Source of the DNA: Bacteroidales bacterium
GTDB lineage: Bacteria; Bacteroidota; Bacteroidia; Bacteroidales; VadinHA17
Assembly: GCA_011620595.1 (NCBI GenBank)
Contig: WOYX01000031.1
Span: 1 to 51,063 of the forward strand
DNA: 51,063 bases
Direction of reading: 5' to 3'
Position numbers and translations under genes: made by a program. The notes beneath the pieces are model-generated. The model was not told the origin of the DNA, did not search any database, and was given only the letters and a program-made list of their open reading frames with translations. The stretch's first letter is position 1. Each line of letters opens with the position of its first letter. Shown piece after piece: positions 40,598-50,500 of the stretch.

Positions 40598-42736
40598 CTA
40601 CCATCCACTGTTTTGTTTCAAATTACTCATTATGAGCGTCTGATAATACGGCACCGGGATATACCTCATGTAGTCCTGGAAGGTATGTGTTTCCACATTC
40701 ACGTAATCATAGCTGTCATAATTGATATTCCATACTCTCCACTCAATCACACCGCATGACTCGGCATGGTTGATGAAGTTTATCCGGATTCCGGTGGTCA
40801 CTACGGGATTGAATACCGTTGTAGTCCAGCTGTCCATAGCAACTATGTAACCTGAAGGATTCTCCACCGTCTTCCATGTGTCGGTACCGGAATCATAGTA
40901 CTCCAGGTAAACCTCATCCGGAAGGAGAATGCCTCCTCCGTCAGTGAACCAGTATATCTCCGATTTGGCAATTGACGTGGGTTCGCTGAAGTCATACTGG
41001 ATATAACCCCAGTCGTCTCCGCTGTTCCAGTTGCCGAACTTGCCGTTTGAAGCGTCACCTGATGATTCGGGTGTGAAGCCGTCATTGACGGCCGAGAGGG
41101 TCTCCCATGGCGAGCAGTAATCGGTTGAGACAGTTGCTCCCAGTGCGAGGTTGGTAGGATCAGGAAGGTCTGACCTGGTAATCCTGACCCCTTTTACTGT
41201 ATGATCAAGAGGCAGGTTCCACCTTCTGATATCCCAGAAGCGATGACCTTCAAAGCAGAGCTCGAGGCGTCTTTCATTTTGCACGAGTTTCCTGAAAGCA
41301 TCCTTGCCTGCGGCAGCCTGGTCAAGCCGGTACTGGTCCTGCTGGCCTGCCGTGGCCGGATCAGAGTCTATTCCGGCCCTGTTCCTGATCAATGCCAGCA
41401 CCGAGTTTGCCGAGAAACCGGCGGTGGCATCATCGGGGCCGTATGCTTCGTTGGCGGCTTCGATGAAGTTGAGATAAAGCTCAGTCTTGCTCAGGAACAC
41501 CCTGAAGCGGTAACTGGTTGTGACATCACCCGGAGTGAGCCTGACGTTTCTGTTCAGCAGCTTCTTCAGGTAATAGCCTGTGCGGGTACCCTGCAGGCTC
41601 AGGCCGCCAGGTGCGTCAGGGCCGCCGATGTAGGTCTTGATCACAGTACCGTTGTAGTCAGCGCCGTTCCTGAAGATAAACCTCTCAAAACGCCCGTCAC
41701 GGCTTGCGTACGGGTTAGACGGATTATACAGCGTGGTCTCATCTATCGGGTACCCGTTGCTTGCAGGGAAGGCGTCAACAAGGTTCTGCGAGGGGTTGCA
41801 TGAGCCGCTGCCATAAAGTGATGGCGGATAATATGCATACTCCCAGTCATTTGACGAATACTCAGGTTGTATCCAGATGTTATTCAGACTGCCGCTGTTG
41901 TTTGTAGTGTAGTCAAAATCATGAAGGTTATTGCCTCCGTAATAGGCCATTGCATCATGAGCCACCTGTGCAGCGCGGATCCAGAGATCCCGGGTCGAAG
42001 GACCATACGCGGGGCTGGCGGCATAGAGGTAAACCCTTGCCTTGAGCGCCCAAGCAGCCATCGCACTGCCCCTGCCGGCATTGGAATTGTTATTGTACGA
42101 AGCGCTGCCGTTGTACCATTTGGGAAGCAGTACAATCGCCGAATCACAGTCTTTTGCAATCTGCGCCACACACTCTTCATAGGTGTTGCGCGGACGGTCA
42201 AGATTGTCAGAGGTGGTGAGAACATCGGTGACAATCGGGAAACCGAGACATTCGCCACCACCATCGGGATAGCCGGCATAGGTTCTGAGTAGCAGCCACT
42301 CATACCAGGCCCTCATGAAAAAGGCCTCGCCCCTTCTTTGATTCTGCAAAACCTTGTTGAGAGCAGGGTCGGAAACACTATAAAGCAGATCCTTGCAGTC
42401 CCTGAGATAGATATTCAGGTAACCGATGGCCTCATACCATGCATCCCAATTGCCAATAGGCGTGCTCTGCACCGTCCAGTTGCCGAGGGCAAGAGAGTTG
42501 CCTCCAGGGTAAGAAGGTACGGCATTGTCAGTGTAGTACTCAGTGTAATCTATATATTCTGTGTTCAGGATTGCATATGCCTGAGCCAGCAATCCCTCTC
42601 CGTAGACAGCGTTACTCAGAAGCTCGTCAGTGGTGAGATCCTCTATAGGTCTTGGATCAAGATACTCACATGAGACCGCCACAATTGCCGTAAGGAGAAA
42701 TATTATCGTTCGTTTCATCATTTCGGTTTTTATCAT
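40598..42736 (-). CDS. SusD/RagB lipoprotein with an F5/8C-like module inserted near the C-terminus
   Basis: 712 aa against ~500-600 for most SusD proteins. Signal IFLLTAIVAVSC gives Cys23. The TPR-rich SusD core includes NQRRGEAFFMRAWYEWLLL and NERRLELCFEGHRFWDIRRW. After GVRITRSDLPDP (about 516-527) a ~145-residue F5/8C-like module is inserted (WETLSAVNDGFTPES, FGNWNSGDDWGYIQY, VENPSG, VIEWRV; about 526-670). The normal SusD ending FQDYMRYIPVPYYQTLIMSN, LKQNSGW then resumes. The ATG shares one base with the SusC stop (TAATG), so the pair is translationally coupled. In-frame ATGs at 42721 and 42718 are alternatives. Confidence 0.9.
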   Translation of the reverse strand: MIKTEMMKRTIIFLLTAIVAVSCEYLDPRPIEDLTTDELLSNAVYGEGLLAQAYAILNTEYIDYTEYYTDNAVPSYPGGNSLALGNWTVQSTPIGNWDAWYEAIGYLNIYLRDCKDLLYSVSDPALNKVLQNQRRGEAFFMRAWYEWLLLRTYAGYPDGGGECLGFPIVTDVLTTSDNLDRPRNTYEECVAQIAKDCDSAIVLLPKWYNGSASYNNNSNAGRGSAMAAWALKARVYLYAASPAYGPSTRDLWIRAAQVAHDAMAYYGGNNLHDFDYTTNNSGSLNNIWIQPEYSSNDWEYAYYPPSLYGSGSCNPSQNLVDAFPASNGYPIDETTLYNPSNPYASRDGRFERFIFRNGADYNGTVIKTYIGGPDAPGGLSLQGTRTGYYLKKLLNRNVRLTPGDVTTSYRFRVFLSKTELYLNFIEAANEAYGPDDATAGFSANSVLALIRNRAGIDSDPATAGQQDQYRLDQAAAGKDAFRKLVQNERRLELCFEGHRFWDIRRWNLPLDHTVKGVRITRSDLPDPTNLALGATVSTDYCSPWETLSAVNDGFTPESSGDASNGKFGNWNSGDDWGYIQYDFSEPTSIAKSEIYWFTDGGGILLPDEVYLEYYDSGTDTWKTVENPSGYIVAMDSWTTTVFNPVVTTGIRINFINHAESCGVIEWRVWNINYDSYDYVNVETHTFQDYMRYIPVPYYQTLIMSNLKQNSGW

Positions 42737-45700
42737 TAGAACTTACAGGAAATTCCTGCAGTGATGGTCCTGAACAACGGGTAACCTGTTATTCCGGCAT
42801 TTATGTTTTCAGGATCAACGCTGTACTTCTTCAGTGAAGAGACAGCGGCAAGGTTTGTCCCCCTGGCAAAGATCCTGAGATCATTCATTGCCAGCCTGCG
42901 CGAAGCATTGACAGGGAATGTGTAGCTCACCTCAACGTTCTTCAGCCTCAGATATGCGGCCTTAGCCACCCAGAATGTAGAATACTGATAGTTGTTGAGA
43001 GATACCGTTGTCAGCCTCGGGTAGTCATTGGTAACCGGGAACCTGTCAAGCATCAGCTCCGAGTAGTTCTGGCCGCTGCCATTGATCATGAAGTACCTGT
43101 TTGAAGAACGCATGATGCTTCCGTCGGCTTCACCCTGACCCAGCGCGGAGATGCTGAATCCCCTGTAACCCGCTGAGAGATTAAGTCCATAGAAGAACCT
43201 GGGCGAGTGATAGTCGCTGACATGGACATCAAGTTCATCAACAACATCGTCACCGTTGAGGTCTGCATACCTTATATCACCAGGCTGAAGCGCTCCCCAG
43301 CTCTGCGAGACACCTCTCGAGGTGATCTCACCTGCGGTCTGGTATAGGCCCTCAGCCTCATAGAGCCAGAATGCATCCATGGCAGTGCCTGTTCTCTTCT
43401 GATAATCAGGCAATGCAGCTGGTTCGTCAACCACCACGTATTTGCCTCTCATGTACATCGCATTGCCGCCGATACCGTACCTGAAGTCACCCACACGTTT
43501 GTTAAACTGGACCAGACCGTCAACACCCCATCTTACATCTTCGCCGTAGTTGGTTGCCGGCAGGAACTGCGGACTGCCTATGATTGAAGGTGTGGAGGCG
43601 CCTTTGTTGGATATCTTGTCATAGTTCCTTTCATTGAAGTAGTTGACCTCAATGTCAAGAGCCTTGCCGAACAGCTGTGCCTGCACCCCGCTGTTGATTA
43701 AGCGCCTCTTGGGGAGGATGAAGTTATCGCTGCCGGTCTGGACCAGCCTGTAGATATCTACGTTCTCTCCTCTGTTGGAAGCTACTCCCGAACTCCATCC
43801 TCCGTCAAGAGTCCAGAGTGTCTCGTACAGGTAGAAGGGGTTGTAACCCTGGAGGTAATAGTCATTTATGCCCATAATGCCGGCAGAACCGTAGACCTTC
43901 AGGTAATCTACCGCCTTGCTTTCGCTGAGGAACTGTTCATTGCTGGCAATCCATGCAAGACCGACAGTGGGGTAAAGTGAAAATCTCTTCCCCTGCGGCA
44001 TCCTGTTGCTGCCTGAGTATGCAAGGTCAACCTGGGCAACATACCTGTTATCATAACCGTAGTTCAGTCTGAATGAGAGGTCCTCGACCTTGGATGGCTG
44101 GTACCAGTCATCGTCGGAGGTGATCTCTTCCAGTCCGGCAAAGAATACTGCATCGGCCGTCATGGAGCTTTTTCCGAACTCGCGCTCGTAGTTCAGCCCG
44201 GCATAACCGGCGGTTCTTTTAAGGACATCGAAATTACCCAGTCCCATGTTGGGGACCACCACTGCATCAACGACCCTCACCGGTGTCACACCCTCGAGCC
44301 TGTACAGTGCTGCAGTACCGCCCTTGCTGTTAATGATGGTGTTCGATACGTCGAAGGAAGCATTGAAGAAAGCCGTAAGCCCCTCTGCAATAGAGCTAAG
44401 ATCTATACCCAGCCTGGCGTTGTTCTGAGCATTGAGTATCATACCGTCGCCGAACCCTGAGTATGCCAGCTCATTGGTCAGGTTGACAGGGAAGTTGTCA
44501 CTCCTGATCAGGAGAGTGTCAGCATAGATCGGATGTGCATTTGACGGGTATACTGAAAGGATATCAAACATGTTGTAGACTCCGGCGCCATTATTGACGT
44601 TCGGGAAGCGCTGCTTGTTGAGCGAGGCCGCAATGTTGATGCTGAGGTTCATGTAGTCATTCAGCTTGATGGCCACGTTGCTGCGTACCTTGTACCTGTT
44701 GTTTGTCACCTTCTCTCCTACTTTTTCCAGGCCTTCACCGCCAACATAGTCAAACATCGAGAAGTAGGTTACCCTCCGGTCTCCGCCTTCGAAGCTCACG
44801 CTTGCCCTGCGGAAGGGTGCCGTTGCGGCAACATACTCATCATAATAATCCACATCGGGATGAGTGAGCAGGTTGGAATGATTCTGATAGGCAGTCAGGT
44901 CGGCAGGAGTATACCATGGATCAAAGCCGTCATTCTCCAGCGCCTCGTTGAGGAGGGTGGCATAATGGTATGAGTCAAGGTACTTCGGCATGGTTGCCGG
45001 GGTACTGATACCGTACTCCGCGGAGACCTTCATTTCACGGTTGAAGCTGGTGCCCTTGCGGGTGGTGATCCATATCACGGGGCCTGACCCTGAGAGACCC
45101 AGCATGGCCCTTCCGGAGAGACCCCTAATGACCTGTACCTCCGCTACTTCAGATGCCGAGAGACCGGTAATATCCCTCATGATTCCGTCAATGTAGACCG
45201 TAGCAGCGGTACCCCTGATGAATGCGCCGAATGATTCATAACCGGGGACCGTTGAATAGGGCTCTATTGTAAGCCCCGGGAGCCTGCCTGACAGAGCCTC
45301 CAGCACGGAAGCAGAAGGATATGACATAAGCTCATCACCCGTGATGGTGGTAATGGCAGATACAGTGCGGTCACCGCTTATATCCCTGTATGGCAGGGCA
45401 GCTACATTATCAGGGCTGACGAACCGGTACTCTTCAAGAACAATCGGTTCAACCAGGGAGGTGCCCGGTGCTACCTCGACTACCCGGACTTTGAATCCCT
45501 CATAACTGACTGACAGCCTGCCTGTCTCGCCGGAGACGACTGCAATCTCAAAGTTACCCAGTGCATCGGTTACTGCAGACTGGTTCGTATTGAAGGACTT
45601 CACTACAATACCCTTCAATGGCTGACCCTGGCTGGTAACCACACTGCCTTTCACGGTGGTTTTCGGTATCTCCCTTGCCTGCCCGAAGGCACTGCTGACA

Positions 45701-45768
45701 GTCATGAGCACAAGCAGGGCAGAGACGACCAATACCTTTCTTAATATATTGTTTTTCATAACTTTCAT
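42736..45768 (-). CDS. SusC/RagA-family transporter, second pair of the PUL (divergent plug)
   Basis: 1010 aa. Signal peptide (VLVVSALLVLMTVSSAFGQ), then a CarboxypepD_reg-like domain (VKGSVVTSQGQPLKGIVVK), a plug and a TonB-dependent barrel ending in ISCKF. The plug is atypical: the usual VGYG-type entry is replaced by ALPYRDISGDRTVSAITTI, and the closing YGSRAANGVILITTKKG consensus reads LGLSGSGPVIWITTRKG. Pairs with the SusD that starts at its stop codon. It imports oligosaccharides with TonB energy by family inference. Confidence 0.93.
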   Translation of the reverse strand: MKVMKNNILRKVLVVSALLVLMTVSSAFGQAREIPKTTVKGSVVTSQGQPLKGIVVKSFNTNQSAVTDALGNFEIAVVSGETGRLSVSYEGFKVRVVEVAPGTSLVEPIVLEEYRFVSPDNVAALPYRDISGDRTVSAITTITGDELMSYPSASVLEALSGRLPGLTIEPYSTVPGYESFGAFIRGTAATVYIDGIMRDITGLSASEVAEVQVIRGLSGRAMLGLSGSGPVIWITTRKGTSFNREMKVSAEYGISTPATMPKYLDSYHYATLLNEALENDGFDPWYTPADLTAYQNHSNLLTHPDVDYYDEYVAATAPFRRASVSFEGGDRRVTYFSMFDYVGGEGLEKVGEKVTNNRYKVRSNVAIKLNDYMNLSINIAASLNKQRFPNVNNGAGVYNMFDILSVYPSNAHPIYADTLLIRSDNFPVNLTNELAYSGFGDGMILNAQNNARLGIDLSSIAEGLTAFFNASFDVSNTIINSKGGTAALYRLEGVTPVRVVDAVVVPNMGLGNFDVLKRTAGYAGLNYEREFGKSSMTADAVFFAGLEEITSDDDWYQPSKVEDLSFRLNYGYDNRYVAQVDLAYSGSNRMPQGKRFSLYPTVGLAWIASNEQFLSESKAVDYLKVYGSAGIMGINDYYLQGYNPFYLYETLWTLDGGWSSGVASNRGENVDIYRLVQTGSDNFILPKRRLINSGVQAQLFGKALDIEVNYFNERNYDKISNKGASTPSIIGSPQFLPATNYGEDVRWGVDGLVQFNKRVGDFRYGIGGNAMYMRGKYVVVDEPAALPDYQKRTGTAMDAFWLYEAEGLYQTAGEITSRGVSQSWGALQPGDIRYADLNGDDVVDELDVHVSDYHSPRFFYGLNLSAGYRGFSISALGQGEADGSIMRSSNRYFMINGSGQNYSELMLDRFPVTNDYPRLTTVSLNNYQYSTFWVAKAAYLRLKNVEVSYTFPVNASRRLAMNDLRIFARGTNLAAVSSLKKYSVDPENINAGITGYPLFRTITAGISCKF

Positions 45769-45797
45769 CTTTCTCTATAATGACCAGATTTTGCTTA

Positions 45798-47558
45798 TTA
45801 CCAACCCGGGTTCTGTTTGAACTCTTCGAACATCAGAGCGTCACCAAGAGGTATGGGCCATTTGTAATGCTTCTGTTCGAAGGTTAGTGTTACGACCGGA
45901 AGGGCAGTACGTGTGATGTTGTATCCTGTTGGCCTGCCCGGATTTTCTATAAGGTCAACTCCGTAGAGCTGTTTGTGCTCGATCTTGTGTGCATCTCCCC
46001 AGCGTGACAGGTCAAAGAAGCGCTTGCCCTCGAGATAAAGCTCCACGGCACGTTCGTTCTTGATCCTCTGCCTGAAGGCATCCTTGTTTGACAGGTAGAT
46101 GGCATTCACACCTGGCATCATCATGCGCTCCCTGACCTTGTTGACAGCCTGCACGGCTGACATTGTTGCCCCTGGAAGAGTGTAGTCCGGTCCACCGATC
46201 TCATTTGCCGCCTCGGCATACATGAGAAGGATGTCAGCATACCGGAAAAAGATGGTATGGGTGAAGGGCGCCGAAGCCCCTGACCAGAGGTCTACGTTCC
46301 TGCCCCAGAATTTGCGGGCGAGGTAGCCGGTATAGGAGAAGTGCTTCAGGTCACCGCTGGCACGGTCACGTCCGCCGTTGAACAGCTCCAGGTAAAGATC
46401 TGTGCCGCTGGTCCAGCGCTCACGGTTGAAGAGAATAGAGTGATAGAACCGGGGATCCCTGTTTATATACGGGTTCTGCGGGTCATACTCGGGATCATCG
46501 CCGATGGCCAGCCCGTTCTTCGTCTCGAAGAGGTCAACAATATTCTGCGAGGGGCTGTAACCCTGGATAATGCCTCCCTCGGCCAGGCTGGCAACCGTAA
46601 AGGTGCTGTACTGGCTTCCGGAAGTGACTGCCTCGTAAAACTCCCAGATGATCTCGTCATTGTAGGGGGTATACATGAACAGGCTGTCAAACCCGCTGGG
46701 GTAGTTGATTGTCTGAACCCCGCCGGGTGACATATAAGTCACCTGGTCTGTTCCCTTTGAGGGGATAAGTTTGTACTGACCCGTACTTTGCGAATATGCT
46801 ATCAGGCTCCATGCAGCCTCGGCTGCGGCAGACCAATACTCGGTGTTGTTTGACGGGTTGTTGGAAGGGCTGGCATCAAAGAGCAGGGCAGAGGCCTTGA
46901 CAGCCATGGCTGCTCCCTTTGTAGGCCTTCCAATGTTTCCCATATCCCATGCATCGGGGAGAAGATTGGCAGCTGCATCGCAATCCTCGGCAATTTTAAG
47001 AGCCGTCTCATGGAATGAGAGCCGTGGCAACGCATAGTTGTCTGACCCGCCCAGGGGCTCAGTGAGATAAGGCATACCACCCTGGCGAATAAGAAACTCA
47101 TAATAGTACCATGCCCTCATGAAGCGGGCCTGGCCTTCAATCTGGTTAAGCTGTGTCTGCGTGGCATTGCCTTCAAGCATAGGCAGCTTCTGCAGGCATA
47201 TGTTGGCAATACGTATACTCTGCCATGCCCTCCATACTGCAGAGAACTGAAGGGCCTGGGCCGTGCTGTAGGCACGGATCCAGTCACCCGACTGTACCAC
47301 GCCCATGGTCTCCCACTGTGCAGATTCAGTGTAACCTTCATCGCACATGGCAGCAATCATGCCATAGTCATAATCTGCCAGGTAATTATGCATATCCTTG
47401 TACATCCGGTCCTGAAACTTGCGGAAGTTGTTGTAGTCGGTGAAGACCTGCTTTTCGTCCATCCCGGTAGACTCCTGAACCTTATCAAGGTATTTTTCGC
47501 ATCCCTGGAATAGCAGGGCGACCGAGATAAGTATAATTGTTATCCTTTTCATTTTCAT
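45798..47558 (-). CDS. SusD/RagB-family lipoprotein, first pair of the PUL
   Basis: 586 aa. Lipoprotein signal (ISVALLFQGC, Cys20), then CEKYLDKVQESTGMDEKQVF. SusD core motifs: EGQARFMRAWYYYEFLIRQGGMPYL, NERAVELYLEGKRFFDLSRWGD and a C-terminus YKWPIPLGDALMFEEFKQNPGW. It lies 12 nt after its SusC and 29 nt before the next SusC. It is expected to hold the glycan at the cell surface over the SusC channel. No extra domains are seen. Confidence 0.94.
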   Translation of the reverse strand: MKMKRITIILISVALLFQGCEKYLDKVQESTGMDEKQVFTDYNNFRKFQDRMYKDMHNYLADYDYGMIAAMCDEGYTESAQWETMGVVQSGDWIRAYSTAQALQFSAVWRAWQSIRIANICLQKLPMLEGNATQTQLNQIEGQARFMRAWYYYEFLIRQGGMPYLTEPLGGSDNYALPRLSFHETALKIAEDCDAAANLLPDAWDMGNIGRPTKGAAMAVKASALLFDASPSNNPSNNTEYWSAAAEAAWSLIAYSQSTGQYKLIPSKGTDQVTYMSPGGVQTINYPSGFDSLFMYTPYNDEIIWEFYEAVTSGSQYSTFTVASLAEGGIIQGYSPSQNIVDLFETKNGLAIGDDPEYDPQNPYINRDPRFYHSILFNRERWTSGTDLYLELFNGGRDRASGDLKHFSYTGYLARKFWGRNVDLWSGASAPFTHTIFFRYADILLMYAEAANEIGGPDYTLPGATMSAVQAVNKVRERMMMPGVNAIYLSNKDAFRQRIKNERAVELYLEGKRFFDLSRWGDAHKIEHKQLYGVDLIENPGRPTGYNITRTALPVVTLTFEQKHYKWPIPLGDALMFEEFKQNPGW

Positions 47559-47570
47559 AAGTTTTCCTGG

Positions 47571-50500
47571 TTAGAAAGTCATCCTTGCCTCGACCGTGAA
47601 GCGTTTCATCATCGGGTATGCGCCGAAGTCAACGCCGGAGTTGAAGCCTTCAGGGTCACCTCCGAGCTTGAAGGGTGTCCATGTAGCGAGGTTCGTGCCG
47701 GTAAGCGTCAGGTCAATCTGACGGATTCCCACCTTTTGGAGGGGCTCCTTTTCAAGCCTGTAGCTGATGGCAACGTTCTTGAGCCTGGTATATCGGCCGT
47801 CAACTATTGAGAACTCATTGCCCAGATAGTTGTACTGCGCTGTGGCCATCGAGTGAACAGCAGGCCATTCGGCATTTCTGTTGTCAGGTGTCCAGTGGTT
47901 GGCCTGTGCGGTCATGGCGTTGTCCTTGTTCTGAGTGAAGGGATAGAGATAGAACATACCGCCCTGCCTCATTGCATAAGTGGTAGATCCGACTCCGTAG
48001 AAGTCAACCCTCAGTGTCAGGTTCTTATAGATGGCTGCCAGGTTGGCACCCCAGGTAAATGCAGGCACATAGGGGTTACGCGGAACGATCCGGTCAAGGT
48101 CATTCACGAAACCGTCGCCGTTGTAGTCTATGTACTTGAAGTCACCCACAATGGGTGAAGGACCCGAGGCAAGAGGCCACATGAAGAGCTCGTCAAAATC
48201 CTGGTAGAAACCGCCGTCCTGGATAGCCGAGAGAGGCGTGTATCCGCTCATGCGCTGGGCAACACCCACCGGTTTGCCTTCGACAGAGACGTTCTGCGGC
48301 TTGGCATCGGGCTCGTCATATGAAACCACACGGCTCTCGTTGGCTGACATGATGCCCCTGAGCTGAAGGGTGAAGTCCCTGTTGAAACTGTGGTTGTAAC
48401 CAAGTTCAATCTCAACACCGTGAGCCTTTGTCTCACCGCTGTTGCCGGAGATGGAGCTGACTCCAACCCATGAAGGCACTGACCGCCTCACCTGGAGAAT
48501 GTCATTGCGGTGCTCGTCATAAAGGTCAACATTAAGGGTGACACTGTTCTGGAAGAAACCCATCTCGAAACCGAGGTTTGCCTTGACTGCAGTCTCCCAT
48601 GTTGCATCGGTAACGGGGATGGTACCTTCCTGTATGCTCGGATACCATGTCATCGGGTAGCCGAACCCTGCATAATCACTTCCGTTGGTGTATTCCGAAA
48701 TATAGAGCCACCTGGCTATGCCGGCATCACTACCCACCATACCCCACGAGAAACGGCTCTTGAAATAGTTGAACCAGGGCATCGCATTTTTCCAAAAGTC
48801 CTCTTCCGATGCTACCCATCCCAGGGCAAATGAGGGGAATGTACCGAAGCGCAGCCCCGGGGCGAACTTCTCTGATCCGGTATAAGCCACACTGGACTCG
48901 AAAAGATACTTCTCATTATAATTATATGTAGCACGGGCAACCCAGTTTTCCTCATATGACGGGAAGCTGGAGATACCTCGGTATTGTCTGCGGCTGAAGA
49001 CACCGACAGCGGTCACATTGTGACGGCCAAAACTGCGTGCATAGTCAATCTGACCCTTGTAGTAAACGCTTCTGCCGGCACTCTGGAGCCTCTCATTCCT
49101 TGAGGTGATAAGCTTTGGCTGGGGCGTATCATAATCTAGCACCTGCCAGTTGGTGTACCTGTACCAGGTGGTGTCGGCAGGATTGAGATAGTATCCGAAC
49201 AGGTATGAAAGCGGATACTCTTTCATATAATTATTGTCAGCGTTGAATGAGTAAAAAGCTGATGCCTTTAGTCCCTCGGTGATGAAGTCAAGCTTCTGCT
49301 CAAGGTTAACGTCAGTGGAGACACCGTTGCTCTTGTTGCGCCTGAAGCCCATGCCGCCGACCCACATCATCCTCACCTCACCCTGCTGAGGATTCTCGTA
49401 GTAACGAATGCCGTCCTGGTCATATGGGATCCTGTCATCAGGGAAAGCATCAAGTGTTTCTTTGGGGTAGTAAGGCAATGCTGTCACTGACTCATACCAC
49501 TGTTCCTGAGTGTAGTCATCAACAGGCTTGTTCCAGACCTTGATGTTACCAGCCAGGTTTATGGTCAATTTGGTCGACCTGGTCAGGTTGAAGTCGAGGT
49601 TGTTCCTGAAGTTGTACCTATTGTGCCAGTATGATGCATCCTTCTTCTCGAACGTATAGGGGAAAAGGCTTCCCACGTCATAGATATCCGACTCATTTAG
49701 ATAACCCAGTGAAACGAAATAATTGACGAAGGCGTTGCCGCCTCTTGCGTTGATATTGTAGTTCTGATCGAATGCCGGTTTAAAATAAAAATCCATCCAG
49801 TCAAAATTCGGATAGAGCCACGGCGAGTCGCCGGTGCGGTAGTGCTCGAGGGCCTCGTCAGAGATAAGGCTTGACCACTTGCCGTCGTTCTTGTAGGCTT
49901 CGTTCCTGAGGAGCATGGTCTCGTACGAGTTCATGTACTCGGGAAGGCGAGTGGCCATCTTAAGCGATGTCTCGGCGGTAAAGTCGAGCTGCAGCGCACC
50001 TTCACTCCCCCTCTTGGTATTAACTATCACAACACCGTTGGCGCCCTTGACACCGTAGACTGCTGTTGCAGAGGCATCCTTGAGGACAGATATGGAAGAT
50101 ATCTCCTCCGGGTCAAGGTTGGAGAATGAACGCTCAACGCCGTCAACAAGAATGAGTGGTGAGTTGTTTCCCATGGAAGCGCCTGCCCTGATCTGCATGG
50201 TGATCGATTTGGATTCTTCACCGGGTGTGGCATCCTGCATGAGAACCACCATGCCCGGGAGCACGCCCTGGAGTGAGTTCTCAATGGCGCCGCCCATCTT
50301 TACATCCTTGAGCCTTTCACCAGAGATCTGGGAGACCGCTCCCACAACAGTCTCCTTCTTCTGGACACCATAGCCGACCACGACTACGGATTCAATCTCC
50401 GAAGTTGTTTCCAGGAGTGTTACGTTAATGACCGTTTGCGTTCCCACAGTGATCCTCCGGACATTCATCCCGACGTATGAAAATACCAGGACCTCACCGG

